Below, piece by piece: positions 17,699 through 25,910 of a DNA stretch of 64,000 bases. Position 1 is the first letter of the stretch; each line of letters begins with the position of its first letter. A program made the position numbers and the translations under genes. Source of the stretch: Clostridium culturomicium. GTDB taxonomy: Bacteria; Bacillota; Clostridia; Clostridiales; Clostridiaceae. Location of the stretch: NCBI RefSeq assembly GCF_000821305.1, contig NZ_CCXK01000014.1:124001-188000 (forward strand), given 5' to 3'. The notes under the pieces were generated by a model. It had not been told where the DNA came from, made no database searches, and saw only the letters and a program-made list of their open reading frames with translations.

Positions 17699-18214
17699 CT
17701 ATAAATCAAGCCTATAAGTATACTCATCATATACAATATCTGTTCCACTCTTTTTAAAACTTCCTTCTTTTTCCACATAGAACCCCAGCTTTCTAAGTAC
17801 TGCATTAGAACCTGGATTTTCCTGTGCTACATCAGCAGTTATTTTCCTTCCACCCTTTGCATAGGCAAAATCAATTAATGCCTTTATCATCTCCGTTGCA
17901 TATCCCTGCCGCCAATATTTTTTCTGGATGGCATAGCCTAAATACCAACGTACTTCGTCCTCACTTGGCACAATACTACATGTCCCAATACGCTCTCCTG
18001 TATCCCTTGAAACTGCAATAAAATAATAGCACCCATGGTACTCCTCTACAGTTTCTTTCCACTTCAAATAACCTTCTCCAGCTTTTTCCCTAGGTGGGTC
18101 AGATAAATATTTTCCCATTTCATCGTCAAGCCAGATATCCAAACAAAAATCAGCATCTTCCTTTTTAGTTCTTTTAATTAATAATCTCTTAGTTTTTAAA
18201 TCCCTTATCTCCAT
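17699..18214 (-). CDS. RimJ/RimL-type GNAT acetyltransferase
   Basis: About 171 residues. The N-terminus TKRLLIKRTKKEDADF and the loop YWRQGYATEMIKALIDFAY, then NPGSNAVLRKLGF, mark the RimJ/RimL branch (GNAT_3) that acetylates protein N-termini or small molecules. I use the ATG at 18212-18214; the in-frame TTG two codons upstream is less likely. Confidence 0.85.
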   Translation of the reverse strand: MEIRDLKTKRLLIKRTKKEDADFCLDIWLDDEMGKYLSDPPREKAGEGYLKWKETVEEYHGCYYFIAVSRDTGERIGTCSIVPSEDEVRWYLGYAIQKKYWRQGYATEMIKALIDFAYAKGGRKITADVAQENPGSNAVLRKLGFYVEKEGSFKKSGTDIVYDEYTYRLDL

Positions 18215-18240
18215 AATCAATCACCATTATTATCCTTTTA

Positions 18241-18693
18241 TTATAATGTAGTTTCATAAATCCTAGATTCTTCACCCCATGGATGATATCCTTGAGCTAA
18301 ATATTTAAAGCCATATTGCTCATAATACCCAACATGATCTGTACATAAATAGATACTTTTAAATCCAGCTTTCTTCGCCTCCTGCTTTGCCTGTTCTAAT
18401 AATAATTTTCCATAAGAATTTCCTCTATTTTTCTCCTCAATGTATAAAGCACATATCCAAGGATATAAATCCATTCTGCTGATAAAATCATTTGTGATCA
18501 GTCCCGCACATCCTATAATCTCATCCTTATCATATAAAAGATACCACTGCGGCAGCGGTGATTCTGAGGTTATACAGTTCATTATGCAATCCTCATATAT
18601 CATTCTGCTTTCTTCACTTGCCCACTTATCTTGAAAATATTTTATTGCAGCCTTTGCATATTCAGGCTGTTTTCTTACTGATACTATATTCAT
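18241..18693 (-). CDS. GNAT-family acetyltransferase (aminoglycoside 6'-type relative)
   Basis: 150 residues. LYPWICALYIEEKNRGNSYGKLLLEQAKQEAKKAGF gives motif A with Ser in place of the first Gly, followed by LCTDHVGYYEQYGFKYLAQGYHPWGEESRIYE, a C-terminus seen in YkkB/PA4866-like clostridial GNATs. The same branch is represented by the truncated gene at 30032 (LYPWISALVV, LYTDIENYYEK). The substrate is unknown. AAGGAGAGAAACAA precedes the ATG. Confidence 0.83.
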   Translation of the reverse strand: MNIVSVRKQPEYAKAAIKYFQDKWASEESRMIYEDCIMNCITSESPLPQWYLLYDKDEIIGCAGLITNDFISRMDLYPWICALYIEEKNRGNSYGKLLLEQAKQEAKKAGFKSIYLCTDHVGYYEQYGFKYLAQGYHPWGEESRIYETTL

Positions 18694-18723
18694 TTGTTTC
18701 TCTCCTTCACTTTGTAGTCACGA

Positions 18724-19218
18724 TTACTTAGGCTTACTAATCTCCAATTCATACAATGCCATTTCTTTTCCATTATCAAACTTAATTACCTTAATAATTT
18801 CAAAACCTACATTTAAATAAATTTTCTTCACGACTTCTTCATCATAAGAGGTATCCAGTCTTATATACCTTGCGCCAAACTTACTACATTCTTCTTTAAT
18901 AGCCTCAACCACTTGACTTGTCATATATCTATGAGCATATTTTCTTCGAACACAAAATTTATGCAAATATGCTGCTTCATACTTTGGTGCACCTGGCCAC
19001 CATTCTGAATCCTCCCATTGCAGAATAAAGCTACAGACATCCTCATCATCTATACTTCCAACATAAAAATTTTCTAGCTGAGCCTCCCTTGTAACTAGCT
19101 CTTCCTTGGTCAACCACTCATCTAACCATACTCGCAAGCCCTTAGCTCGTCCACAAGCAGCTACTTCCCTCATTATTTCAATAGCCTTTTCAACTTCATT
19201 ATTCCGTATTTTTAACAT
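18724..19218 (-). CDS. GNAT-like acetyltransferase with degenerate acetyl-CoA loop
   Basis: About 164 residues. The overall GNAT layout is clear (EKAIEIMREVAACGRAKGL, YLHKFCVRRKYAH, RYIRLDTSYDEEVVKKIYLNVGFEIIKV), but the loop that normally reads R-G-x-G-x-G/A is YAHRYMTSQVV, without the glycines. Acetyl-CoA binding may be altered or the enzyme may be a fold-only relative. I take the ATG at 19216-19218, with GAGG nine bases upstream; an in-frame TTG inside the ribosome binding site would add five residues. Confidence 0.75.
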   Translation of the reverse strand: MLKIRNNEVEKAIEIMREVAACGRAKGLRVWLDEWLTKEELVTREAQLENFYVGSIDDEDVCSFILQWEDSEWWPGAPKYEAAYLHKFCVRRKYAHRYMTSQVVEAIKEECSKFGARYIRLDTSYDEEVVKKIYLNVGFEIIKVIKFDNGKEMALYELEISKPK

Positions 19219-19233
19219 AGATTTATACCTCAA

Positions 19234-19755
19234 CTACTTTATATAGTCTTCTTTAAAAAGCTCATAATCCACTGAAGATTGTAATTCTCCTAACTGATCT
19301 TCCCATGAATCTTCTCTTATACAAACCTTTTTAAATCCAAGTTTCTCATATACATGCTGCGCTCTAGTATTCCTAAGATTTGTATCAAGTACAATTTTTT
19401 CCACAGATTTTTCATTAAATAAGTAACTTATTAACACATTTAGAATTTTAGTCCCAAAACCTTTTTCTTGATAGCTAAAATCACATATTTTAATGCCTAT
19501 CTCAGCAGTGCCATTCTCTATTCTAAACATCATTTCACCAACTGCCTTATAGTCTATTTCTATCATAAGTCTTTTATAAAATTCATTATCCTTTTCCTTC
19601 TCCAAACTCTCTTGAAGCTTAATAATATCTGTCTTTAGTCCATTTGGAAAGCCTGCATGAGCCATAACAGCTCCATCACTCCACCAATTACAAAGACACT
19701 CTGCATCCTCTGAAGTTGCTGATCTAATTACCAAATTATCTTGTTTTAAATACAT
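19234..19755 (-). CDS. GNAT-family acetyltransferase
   Basis: 173 residues with YQEKGFGTKILNVLISYLF and NTRAQHVYEKLGFKKVCIRED, a RimJ/aminoglycoside-6'-acetyltransferase type end. The N-terminus LVIRSATSEDAECLCNWWSDGAVM resembles AAC(6')-Ib-like small-molecule GNATs. No activity on drugs can be claimed from this. A GGGGGT ribosome binding site precedes the ATG. It lies 15 bases upstream of the degenerate GNAT. Confidence 0.83.
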   Translation of the reverse strand: MYLKQDNLVIRSATSEDAECLCNWWSDGAVMAHAGFPNGLKTDIIKLQESLEKEKDNEFYKRLMIEIDYKAVGEMMFRIENGTAEIGIKICDFSYQEKGFGTKILNVLISYLFNEKSVEKIVLDTNLRNTRAQHVYEKLGFKKVCIREDSWEDQLGELQSSVDYELFKEDYIK

Positions 19756-19778
19756 AAATACCCCCTAAATCCTTTACC

Positions 19779-19934
19779 TTAATGGTTTTTACTATTTAAT
19801 TCCCATTCATCTTTTAAAACCCCATATTCATAGGTATCCTGCCAAATTGTATTACCTTCATTATCCTTATAAAAATAGATATTTCTTATCAAATGACCTT
19901 CTAATCTCATTCCTAACCGCTCAAGTAACTTCCA
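19779..19934 (-). pseudogene. GNAT acetyltransferase remnant, C-terminal about 51 codons
   Basis: Read on the minus strand from 19934: WKLLERLGMRLEGHLIRNIYF... to KDEWELNSKNH and a TAA at 19779-19781. This is the last quarter of a RimL-type GNAT; intact members have SWKLLERLGMR followed by an H-x-x-x-N end. There is no start codon or upstream half. The remnant begins within three bases of the stop codon of the phosphatase gene at 19937, so a deletion or insertion joined them there. Confidence 0.8.
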
Positions 19935-19936
19935 GA

Positions 19937-20509
19937 TTAATACATTGCACTTCTTACTAGCTCCTCTATAATGACTAGGTTAGTTCCATCAAACTCAATG
20001 CAAACCACCCAAGGCATTATATCTTTTATTCTTTCAAAATCAATATAATTAAACTCTTTATTAAAATAATTGATTATCATGCTTAATGCAGTTCCATGAG
20101 TTCCAATGACTATGTCACCTTCTCTATGTTCTTCAAGAATTATCTTAAGCGCCTTTATATTTCTGTCCTGAACTTCCTTTAAGGCTTCTCCTCCAGTAAG
20201 CTTATAATTGAAATCCTCCCACTGACTTTTAGCAAAACCATTAAAATCTTCTATCCATCCATCAGTTATTTTTCGCTCTCTGAAGTCCTTTACCAGCTCT
20301 ATGTCTAAATTAAATGCATCTGCAATTCCTTTTACGGTATCTATAGATCTTTTATATGGACTTGAATATATTTTTGTTATATTTTTATCTTTAAAGAAGT
20401 TAATAAGCTTTTCACTGCTCTTCCTTCCCTCATCTGTAAGAGGCCTTGTTAAATCATCATGAACAGAAAAATCTGGCTTAGCATGTCTTATAAAGTATAC
20501 TTTATTCAT
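19937..20509 (-). CDS. histidine phosphatase family protein
   Basis: 190 residues of the phosphoglycerate-mutase-like branch. The phospho-acceptor motif is FIRHAKPDF (RHA, His9). The second part has PLTDEGRKSSEKL, IYSSPYKRSIDTV and the second catalytic His in VIGTHGTALSMI. It is a small cytosolic phosphatase of unknown substrate. The ATG follows a GGGGG site. Its 3' end abuts a GNAT remnant, so its own C-terminus (SAMY) may not be the original one. Confidence 0.87.
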   Translation of the reverse strand: MNKVYFIRHAKPDFSVHDDLTRPLTDEGRKSSEKLINFFKDKNITKIYSSPYKRSIDTVKGIADAFNLDIELVKDFRERKITDGWIEDFNGFAKSQWEDFNYKLTGGEALKEVQDRNIKALKIILEEHREGDIVIGTHGTALSMIINYFNKEFNYIDFERIKDIMPWVVCIEFDGTNLVIIEELVRSAMY

Positions 20510-20530
20510 CTATATTCCCCCATTTTAACT

Positions 20531-21049
20531 CTATAGCTCAATCCAATACCTCTGAACTATTTCTTCACCATCTGGAATTTCATTTTCAAAAACTCCACCA
20601 TTTTTTATAATAACTTTTGCAGAGGCTATATTACTTTTATTACAAGTTATAAGAACCTTTTTTATACATTTTTCTCTGCAAATATCTAATCCCATTCTTA
20701 ACATTTCTGTGGCATAGCCTTTTTTGCGCTCAGATGGACGGATGCTATAACCGATATTTCCTCCTATTGTAAATAGATAATCATTTAATCCATATCTAAT
20801 ATCAATAGCTCCCAAAATTCTCTTTTCACCCTCATAGATTAAGAAAAACACCCCTGCTGGAACTCTTCCTTCTGGTATATTTTCACCTTTTAAATATCTG
20901 CATGCATTCTCAAGATATTTTTCATAATTATCAAGTGGCCCTTTAAGCGCAAATGGCTTTACTTTTTCTTGAGTTTCTTCAAACTCTTGAATAATAGACT
21001 TCCATTCTTCTTCAAACTCTTCTGTTGGAAATATTAATTTTAACCTCAT
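20531..21049 (-). CDS. GNAT-family acetyltransferase, paralogue A
   Basis: About 172 residues. It is a near relative of the gene at 21948: shared blocks include RILGAIDIRY, LNDYL, IGYSIRP, GYATEML, LDICREK, KKVLITC and QRYWIEL at the very C-terminus. It belongs to the GNAT type with an N-terminal helical part (EEEWKSIIQEFEE). The ATG at 21047-21049 has GGTGG at good spacing; an in-frame GTG lies inside this site. The paralogue pair flanks another GNAT and an APH scrap. Confidence 0.84.
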   Translation of the reverse strand: MRLKLIFPTEEFEEEWKSIIQEFEETQEKVKPFALKGPLDNYEKYLENACRYLKGENIPEGRVPAGVFFLIYEGEKRILGAIDIRYGLNDYLFTIGGNIGYSIRPSERKKGYATEMLRMGLDICREKCIKKVLITCNKSNIASAKVIIKNGGVFENEIPDGEEIVQRYWIEL

Positions 21050-21079
21050 ACTTTTCTCCACCCCTAAATTACTTCGATT

Positions 21080-21535
21080 TTATTTTTCCATACAATAGGC
21101 ATGAACTGAAAAAGATTCGTTTCCCGGCATTACCCCTTCCGCTATTTGAACAACTTTAAATCCAAGTTTTTCATATAGTTTTCTTGCTGGTTCATTTCCA
21201 ACTAACACCTCAATGTTAATTGAACCCTCAGAATTATTTTTAATGACATGTTGCACTAGTTTTGTTCCAATCCCCTTACCCATATACTCTGGATGAACAT
21301 AAAGCCATCCTATCTCATCCTTGGTATATGCTATAAATCCAACCGTTTTATCATCAATGACAGCCACATCCACCACATAATCAAAAAGCCCTTCATTGTA
21401 TGCTGCTTTTTCTAATGGAACAAAGGCCTCTTCAAGATTCGCTAACTTCAGTTCTATATACCTGGCTTTATCATGTATGTCTTCAATTGATATCCAATCA
21501 TGCTCTTCATAAGAACAAATTTCAATTTTTCTCAT
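21080..21535 (-). CDS. GNAT-family acetyltransferase
   Basis: 151 residues with YMGKGIGTKLVQHVIKN and LVGNEPARKLYEKLGFKVVQIAEGVMPGNESF, an easily recognised single-domain GNAT. The end segment resembles phosphinothricin or amino-acid acetyltransferases, but the substrate is not determined. The start follows GAGGAAAGTGGATT. It sits between the two GNAT paralogues. Confidence 0.85.
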   Translation of the reverse strand: MRKIEICSYEEHDWISIEDIHDKARYIELKLANLEEAFVPLEKAAYNEGLFDYVVDVAVIDDKTVGFIAYTKDEIGWLYVHPEYMGKGIGTKLVQHVIKNNSEGSINIEVLVGNEPARKLYEKLGFKVVQIAEGVMPGNESFSVHAYCMEK

Positions 21536-21553
21536 AATCCACTTTCCTCTTTC

Positions 21554-21969
21554 CTACAATTTCAAATCCTCACGAGTAAGTTCTTTATAAATCCATCTAA
21601 GCATAGAATCAAGATACTGTGTTTCTCCCTTTTCAATTGCGCCTATAAATAAGGAAATATTAGGAAATCTAAATGGTGCAACTATATTGTATAAGGTCAA
21701 AAAAGCTTTATTTTCTTCCTGCGTAAAGATATAATGTTTCTTTATACAAGCCATAGCTTTATTAAAATGCGAATCATATTTTTCAGCAGTCTCAATAGAA
21801 TCTAAGATTTTCAAATCATCATAATTTAGATAATATAAACTTTCACAAATTGCATAATTTAAAATGGTCTCTGTACCAGAGATATTAAAATCAATAAATC
21901 CACTGAAGTTTAATTCTTCATCAATAAGCACATTACTAGAATTTAAATCACTCTGAAATACAGCTTTGG
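21554..21969 (-). pseudogene. aminoglycoside phosphotransferase (APH) family remnant
   Basis: From 21969 the minus strand reads PKAVFQSDLNSSNVLID, then GFIDFNISGTETILNYA and on to a stop at 21554-21556. This is the catalytic loop (Asp-Leu-Asn in place of HGDxxxxN, with Ser where His is usual), the metal-binding IDF and the C-terminal lobe of an APH-type kinase. The N-terminal lobe is missing. The join to the upstream GNAT lies inside what was that gene's stop codon: WIEL, then TA, then CCAAAG. Any product would be inactive. Confidence 0.8.
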
Positions 21970-22487
21970 TATAATTCAATCCAATAACGCTGAGTAATTT
22001 CCTCTCCATTTTCAACTTCATTTTCAAGAATGGCACCGTTGTTAACCATAGTTTTAGCTGAACCTAAATTATTCTTATCACAAGTTATAAGTACCTTTTT
22101 CAAGCCTTTTTCTCTACAAATATCAAGTGCCAGCTTTAACATTTCTGTAGCATACCCATTTTTTCTTTCCTTTGGACGAATACCATATCCTATATGTCCA
22201 CCGTACTTCAAAAGATAATCATTTAATTCATATCTAATATCAATAGCTCCTAGAATTCTTTTATCACCTTCATTAACTAAAAAGAAAATCCCTGATGGTA
22301 CTCTATCCTTTGGTATTCCAACTCCAGTTGAATACCTGCGTGCATTTTCAAGATAATCCTCATACTTTACTGCATCACCCTTTAAAGCATAAGGTACTAT
22401 CTTTTCGCCTGCTTCTTCCATTTCCTGGATGATATCCTTCCATTCTTGTTCATGTTCCTCATTTGGAAATACTAATTTTAAAGTCAT
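21948..22487 (-). CDS. GNAT-family acetyltransferase, paralogue B (3' end altered)
   Basis: 179 residues; paralogue of the 20531 gene with the same blocks (RILGAIDIRY, GYGIRP, GYATEML, LDICREKGLKKVLITCDKNNLGSAK). In the paralogue the protein stops right after QRYWIEL. Here the frame runs on for YQSCISE into the APH scrap, because the original stop codon was lost at the junction. The core enzyme should still fold. The ATG follows AGGGGGATGTGAA. The downstream overlap with the APH remnant is 22 bases in another frame. Confidence 0.84.
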   Translation of the reverse strand: MTLKLVFPNEEHEQEWKDIIQEMEEAGEKIVPYALKGDAVKYEDYLENARRYSTGVGIPKDRVPSGIFFLVNEGDKRILGAIDIRYELNDYLLKYGGHIGYGIRPKERKNGYATEMLKLALDICREKGLKKVLITCDKNNLGSAKTMVNNGAILENEVENGEEITQRYWIELYQSCISE

Positions 22488-22502
22488 TTCACATCCCCCT
22501 TG

Positions 22503-23270
22503 CTATTTGCTGTTGCTCGGTTTAACTACCCTCGTTGCATAAAAAGTTGGTACATTAAATTCATGTAACCTTCCTGCTCCATTTGTATCTTGGTATATAT
22601 CTGTTAACATAAAGCCAGCTTTTAGCTGTCCGCCAATCTGCTCTTCAATAGTATGTGAGAATTGAATCCCCCAATCATTCTTTACTGAAGCTTCATAAAG
22701 CTCTTTATCCTTCAATGGATTAAATGGCAGCTTTTGCACCACTTTTGTTTCATTCTCATCAAAGAGATAATTAAATCCATTATCTAAACCTGATAATAAT
22801 ATTCCACCTTTTTTTAGCACCCTAAAGCACTCCTTCCAAATAGGAAGCACATCCTCCACATAGCAGTTTGAAACTGGGTGAAAGATTAAGTCAAAAGACT
22901 CATCCTCAAAAGGTAGTGGCTTTGTCATATCAGCTCTCACAGTTTCTATTTCATAACCTTCTCTTTCAGCCACCATTCTTTCACTTTTCAGCTGTGACTC
23001 TGAATAATCAAGAACAGTACACTTTGCGCCAAGTGCTGTGAAAATTGGCATCTGCTGCCCACCTCCTGATGCAAGTCCAAGAACCTTTGCACCCTTCATA
23101 TAACAAAACCAATCCTTAGGTACTGGCTTTGTAGGTGTTAATAACACAAACCACTCATTGTTTTTAGCTTTTTCAAAAATCTCATGGGTAATAGGTTGTC
23201 CCCATTCCCAACCTTCCTCTATCCATTTATCTATAAAACTTGAATTTACTTCTGTATATTTTTGTTCCAT
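22503..23270 (-). CDS. class I SAM-dependent methyltransferase
   Basis: 255 residues. VLGLASGGGQQMPIFTALG is the SAM-binding motif I, CTVLDYSESQL motif II, DMTKPLPFEDESFDLIF motif post-II/III and VLKKGGILLSG motif IV. This is the widespread Firmicute type that begins with a Trp-rich EEGWEWGQP segment. The substrate is unknown. The ATG follows TAGGACGTG. It lies between the GNAT paralogue B and the two-domain GNAT. Confidence 0.86.
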   Translation of the reverse strand: MEQKYTEVNSSFIDKWIEEGWEWGQPITHEIFEKAKNNEWFVLLTPTKPVPKDWFCYMKGAKVLGLASGGGQQMPIFTALGAKCTVLDYSESQLKSERMVAEREGYEIETVRADMTKPLPFEDESFDLIFHPVSNCYVEDVLPIWKECFRVLKKGGILLSGLDNGFNYLFDENETKVVQKLPFNPLKDKELYEASVKNDWGIQFSHTIEEQIGGQLKAGFMLTDIYQDTNGAGRLHEFNVPTFYATRVVKPSNSK

Positions 23271-23321
23271 TTAAATCACGTCCTAACTTATTCTTTATTT
23301 GTCTTCATAAATCATATTTAA

Positions 23322-24503
23322 TTAATCCCACTGTCCTGGGAACCTCAATTTCTGTAGTTTAGGAAATTTTTTATTATATTCTTCCACTTCTGCCTTTTGA
23401 AGATTTTCAAAAATTTCCGATTCAAAGAACTTTCCTTTTATACCTTTCATACTACCCTCTGACAATTCAATTCCCATAAATACATCAAAATTTTTTCCAT
23501 CAGCAGTTGTAATATTGAAATTGTCACAGGTTTTAAATCCTATTCGAGGATAATAATCTGGTTCTCCAAAAATCACAATACCTTTATACCCTTTATTTTC
23601 AGCTAAGGTCATTGTTTCCCTTAATAAAAGCTCCCCAACTCCACATCCTTGCCACTTAGGCTCTACACAAAGAGGCCCAAAGGTTATAATTTCATGTGTA
23701 TCTAACTCATCAACAACTCGTGCTTTGGAATACATTATGCATCCTATAACCTCTCCATCCTTTACTGCTATTCTACTTAACTCTGGTAGATAGTCTTTAC
23801 TTTTACGTAGTTTATGAACAAGATAATGCTCATCACATCCAAGATGATGTTTATTCCAAAATGCATGCTGTGTCATTAACTCAACATTGTACCAATCCTC
23901 TTTTGTTTCCATTCTAATTTCTATTTCTTCACAGTTTAATAATTTCTTCTCTTCTGGAAACCATCCAAATTCTAATCTTACTTCTTTCCTTTGCAAATCA
24001 TTGTTCTTGTAACAACAAGTATCCATACCTATCAAGGTAAAACCTTCATGCTGATAAAAATCTACTGCATTAACATTACAGGATTGCGTTTCTAATATAA
24101 TAGCTCGACGACGTTCTCTTCTCGCTTGTTCCTTAGCCATTTCAATTAAAGCATGACCAATTCCTTGCTTTTGATATAGTTCTATTACCCAAAGCTCTGT
24201 AATTCTTAAACGATTAGACCATAATTCTTGATCCGTTTCAATTGCAGCAATTAATTCATCATTAACTACCACGCCCCAAGCATAGGCATTCTCCCAATGC
24301 TCTTCATATAACTTATCAGGAAAATCATACTCTTCTGGTGTATGAGTAACTGACTCTGCAAAATCTTTCTTTTCTATTTCAATGGAAAATCCTTTACAAG
24401 TTTTATTTACTATAACATCGTAATATTTATCAGTTTTATACCTTATTGGAATTATAGTTCCCTTCCACTTGTCTTTTGGTAAATGTATAATTTCATATTT
24501 CAT
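23322..24503 (-). CDS. double GNAT-domain acetyltransferase
   Basis: 393 residues with two complete GNAT domains. The first (about 40-185) has YQKQGIGHALIEMAKEQ and NAVDFYQHEGFTLIG. The second (about 205-345) has WQGCGVGELLLRETM, EPDYYPRIGFKTCDNF and a YajC/predicted-N-acetyltransferase-type C-terminal tail. Fusion of two different GNAT subfamilies in one chain is uncommon and fits gene joining inside this array. The ATG at 24501-24503 has AGGG nine bases upstream; an in-frame GTG lies within that site. Confidence 0.84.
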   Translation of the reverse strand: MKYEIIHLPKDKWKGTIIPIRYKTDKYYDVIVNKTCKGFSIEIEKKDFAESVTHTPEEYDFPDKLYEEHWENAYAWGVVVNDELIAAIETDQELWSNRLRITELWVIELYQKQGIGHALIEMAKEQARRERRRAIILETQSCNVNAVDFYQHEGFTLIGMDTCCYKNNDLQRKEVRLEFGWFPEEKKLLNCEEIEIRMETKEDWYNVELMTQHAFWNKHHLGCDEHYLVHKLRKSKDYLPELSRIAVKDGEVIGCIMYSKARVVDELDTHEIITFGPLCVEPKWQGCGVGELLLRETMTLAENKGYKGIVIFGEPDYYPRIGFKTCDNFNITTADGKNFDVFMGIELSEGSMKGIKGKFFESEIFENLQKAEVEEYNKKFPKLQKLRFPGQWD

Positions 24504-24567
24504 AATATTTACCCTCACTATTAAATTTCTAATTTAATGACTGTACTACTAAAAGGTGTAATAATCC

Positions 24568-25059
24568 TTAATAATTATATTCATGATTACCTACAATTAT
24601 TTTTTGAGATAACACTTCATTTTCCCTTTGCTTTCTTATTTCAATTAGATTTAAAACATCATATCCATTTTTAGCTAAAAATTTTATTATCTTATCATTA
24701 TTAGGATGAACCCAATTATAAACTGTATCCCCACCAAGTTTAGTGGCAAGTTTCTCTGCTTCTTTATATAAATCTGATGCTATACCTTTTCTTCTTTTAT
24801 TAGTGTCAACAAATAGTGACTCAGCCCACACTAAGTTATCCTCAACTCTGCAAACTAAATATCCTACTATCTCTTTGTTAATATCTTCAGCAACAAAGAT
24901 AGGATATTCTGCCTCTATGTACTCATTAAATTCTTCCTTTGCCTGATCTATTTTAGGAGTTGACTTAATCCTCTTAAGTCCTCTCAATTCAACTCTAAAA
25001 TCTGCAATTAGTTTTGCTACGCTTTCTTCATCATTAATTTTAGCTAAACGTATAATCAT
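24568..25059 (-). CDS. GNAT-family acetyltransferase
   Basis: About 163 residues from the ATG at 25057-25059, which has GAGAGGTGAAAACA in front. Longer in-frame readings run backward into a NUDIX scrap and are not real. The loop is KRRKGIASDLYKEAEKLA, preceded by VWAESLFVDTN and followed by VHPNNDKIIKFLAKNGYDVLNLIE, a typical clostridial GNAT. The substrate is unknown. Confidence 0.84.
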   Translation of the reverse strand: MIIRLAKINDEESVAKLIADFRVELRGLKRIKSTPKIDQAKEEFNEYIEAEYPIFVAEDINKEIVGYLVCRVEDNLVWAESLFVDTNKRRKGIASDLYKEAEKLATKLGGDTVYNWVHPNNDKIIKFLAKNGYDVLNLIEIRKQRENEVLSQKIIVGNHEYNY

Positions 25060-25072
25060 TGTTTTCACCTCT

Positions 25073-25174
25073 CTACAACTCATTATTCGCACAGAGTACA
25101 CAACCATTTTCAATAACTATAGCTGCTGCTCTGTATCTAAAACATCCATCGACCTTTGTAAAACAACAATCCAT
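25073..25174 (-). pseudogene. NUDIX hydrolase remnant, N-terminal 33 codons
   Basis: A strong AGGAGGATTGAA ribosome binding site and ATG start a 33-codon frame: MDCCFTKVDGCFRYRAAAIVIE and a short tail ending at a TAG at 25073-25075. This is the first beta strands of a NUDIX hydrolase; intact relatives have F-x-Y-R-V-A-A-I-I-I. The NUDIX box and the rest of the fold are missing; the next GNAT gene takes their place. Translation signals are intact, so a truncated peptide may still be made. Confidence 0.7.
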
Positions 25175-25203
25175 TTCAATCCTCCTAATTTAGTAGAAGC
25201 TCT

Positions 25204-25878
25204 CTAAAAGCTACTAATAATTTTATGCGTTATCTCCATACAAACTCTTGCAGATTCATCTACTGCATAAAAAAATTCTTCAGCTCCACCTGAAATACTG
25301 TCAGAAACAGTTTTTATAAGTAAACATGGCACCTTATTTCTATTGCAGGTTAACACAATTCCAGCTGCCTCCATCTCACATATGTCTGCCTTAAATATAT
25401 TATGAAGTGCTCTTTTCTTTTTTTCACTTCCTACAAATTTATCTGCTGAAGCACATATTACAGATTTTAAATCTGGCTCTATGGTAAGAGCTTTATCTAA
25501 TATTTCTTTAGTAGTTGGAATATAAACCGTTGGATACTCAAGATATCTTCCAACATCAGTGCCATCAGCTTCGGATGTATCAAAATCATAATGAACAACA
25601 CTTTCCACAATACAAGTTCTCGCTAGTGCCATCTCTTCTGTAAGTCCTCCAACAACTCCAAAATTCACAATGAACTCTACCTGAAGCTGTGAAATTAAAA
25701 ATTGTGTTGCCATAGTAGCTGCAATCTCACCCGCTCCACTATGAATAACATATAAATTTTTATCCTCTATTTCATATTGATATACACTAAATCCTGGATA
25801 CTTCAATTCACTTGGTTTGCCATATTTATTTAAAACTGCTTCAATCTCAACAGCCACAATCATTCCTATATTTTTCAT
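25204..25878 (-). CDS. purine nucleosidase/phosphorylase family protein (MTAN-like)
   Basis: About 224 residues of the PNP/UDP family. The N-terminus MIVAVEIEAVLNKYG, the VIHSGAGEIAATMATQFLI nucleobase-handling region, FVNFGVVGG-like FIVNFGVVGG, ADICEMEAAGIVLTC with the ribose-binding Met-Glu, and LIKTVSDSISGGAEEF with the catalytic Asp are all visible. The expected reaction is hydrolysis or phosphorolysis of a purine nucleoside such as 5'-methylthioadenosine. I use the ATG at 25876-25878 (AGAGGTGAGAGT), not the upstream in-frame codon. Confidence 0.85.
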   Translation of the reverse strand: MKNIGMIVAVEIEAVLNKYGKPSELKYPGFSVYQYEIEDKNLYVIHSGAGEIAATMATQFLISQLQVEFIVNFGVVGGLTEEMALARTCIVESVVHYDFDTSEADGTDVGRYLEYPTVYIPTTKEILDKALTIEPDLKSVICASADKFVGSEKKKRALHNIFKADICEMEAAGIVLTCNRNKVPCLLIKTVSDSISGGAEEFFYAVDESARVCMEITHKIISSF

Positions 25879-25910
25879 ACTCTCACCTCTGTTTATTTTT
25901 TCCACTTTAT

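Noticed and set aside
21554..22036. 160-residue ORF as an intact kinase gene
   Set aside because: Its first 22 codons are the GNAT gene read in another frame and only the APH C-lobe follows; treated as a remnant.
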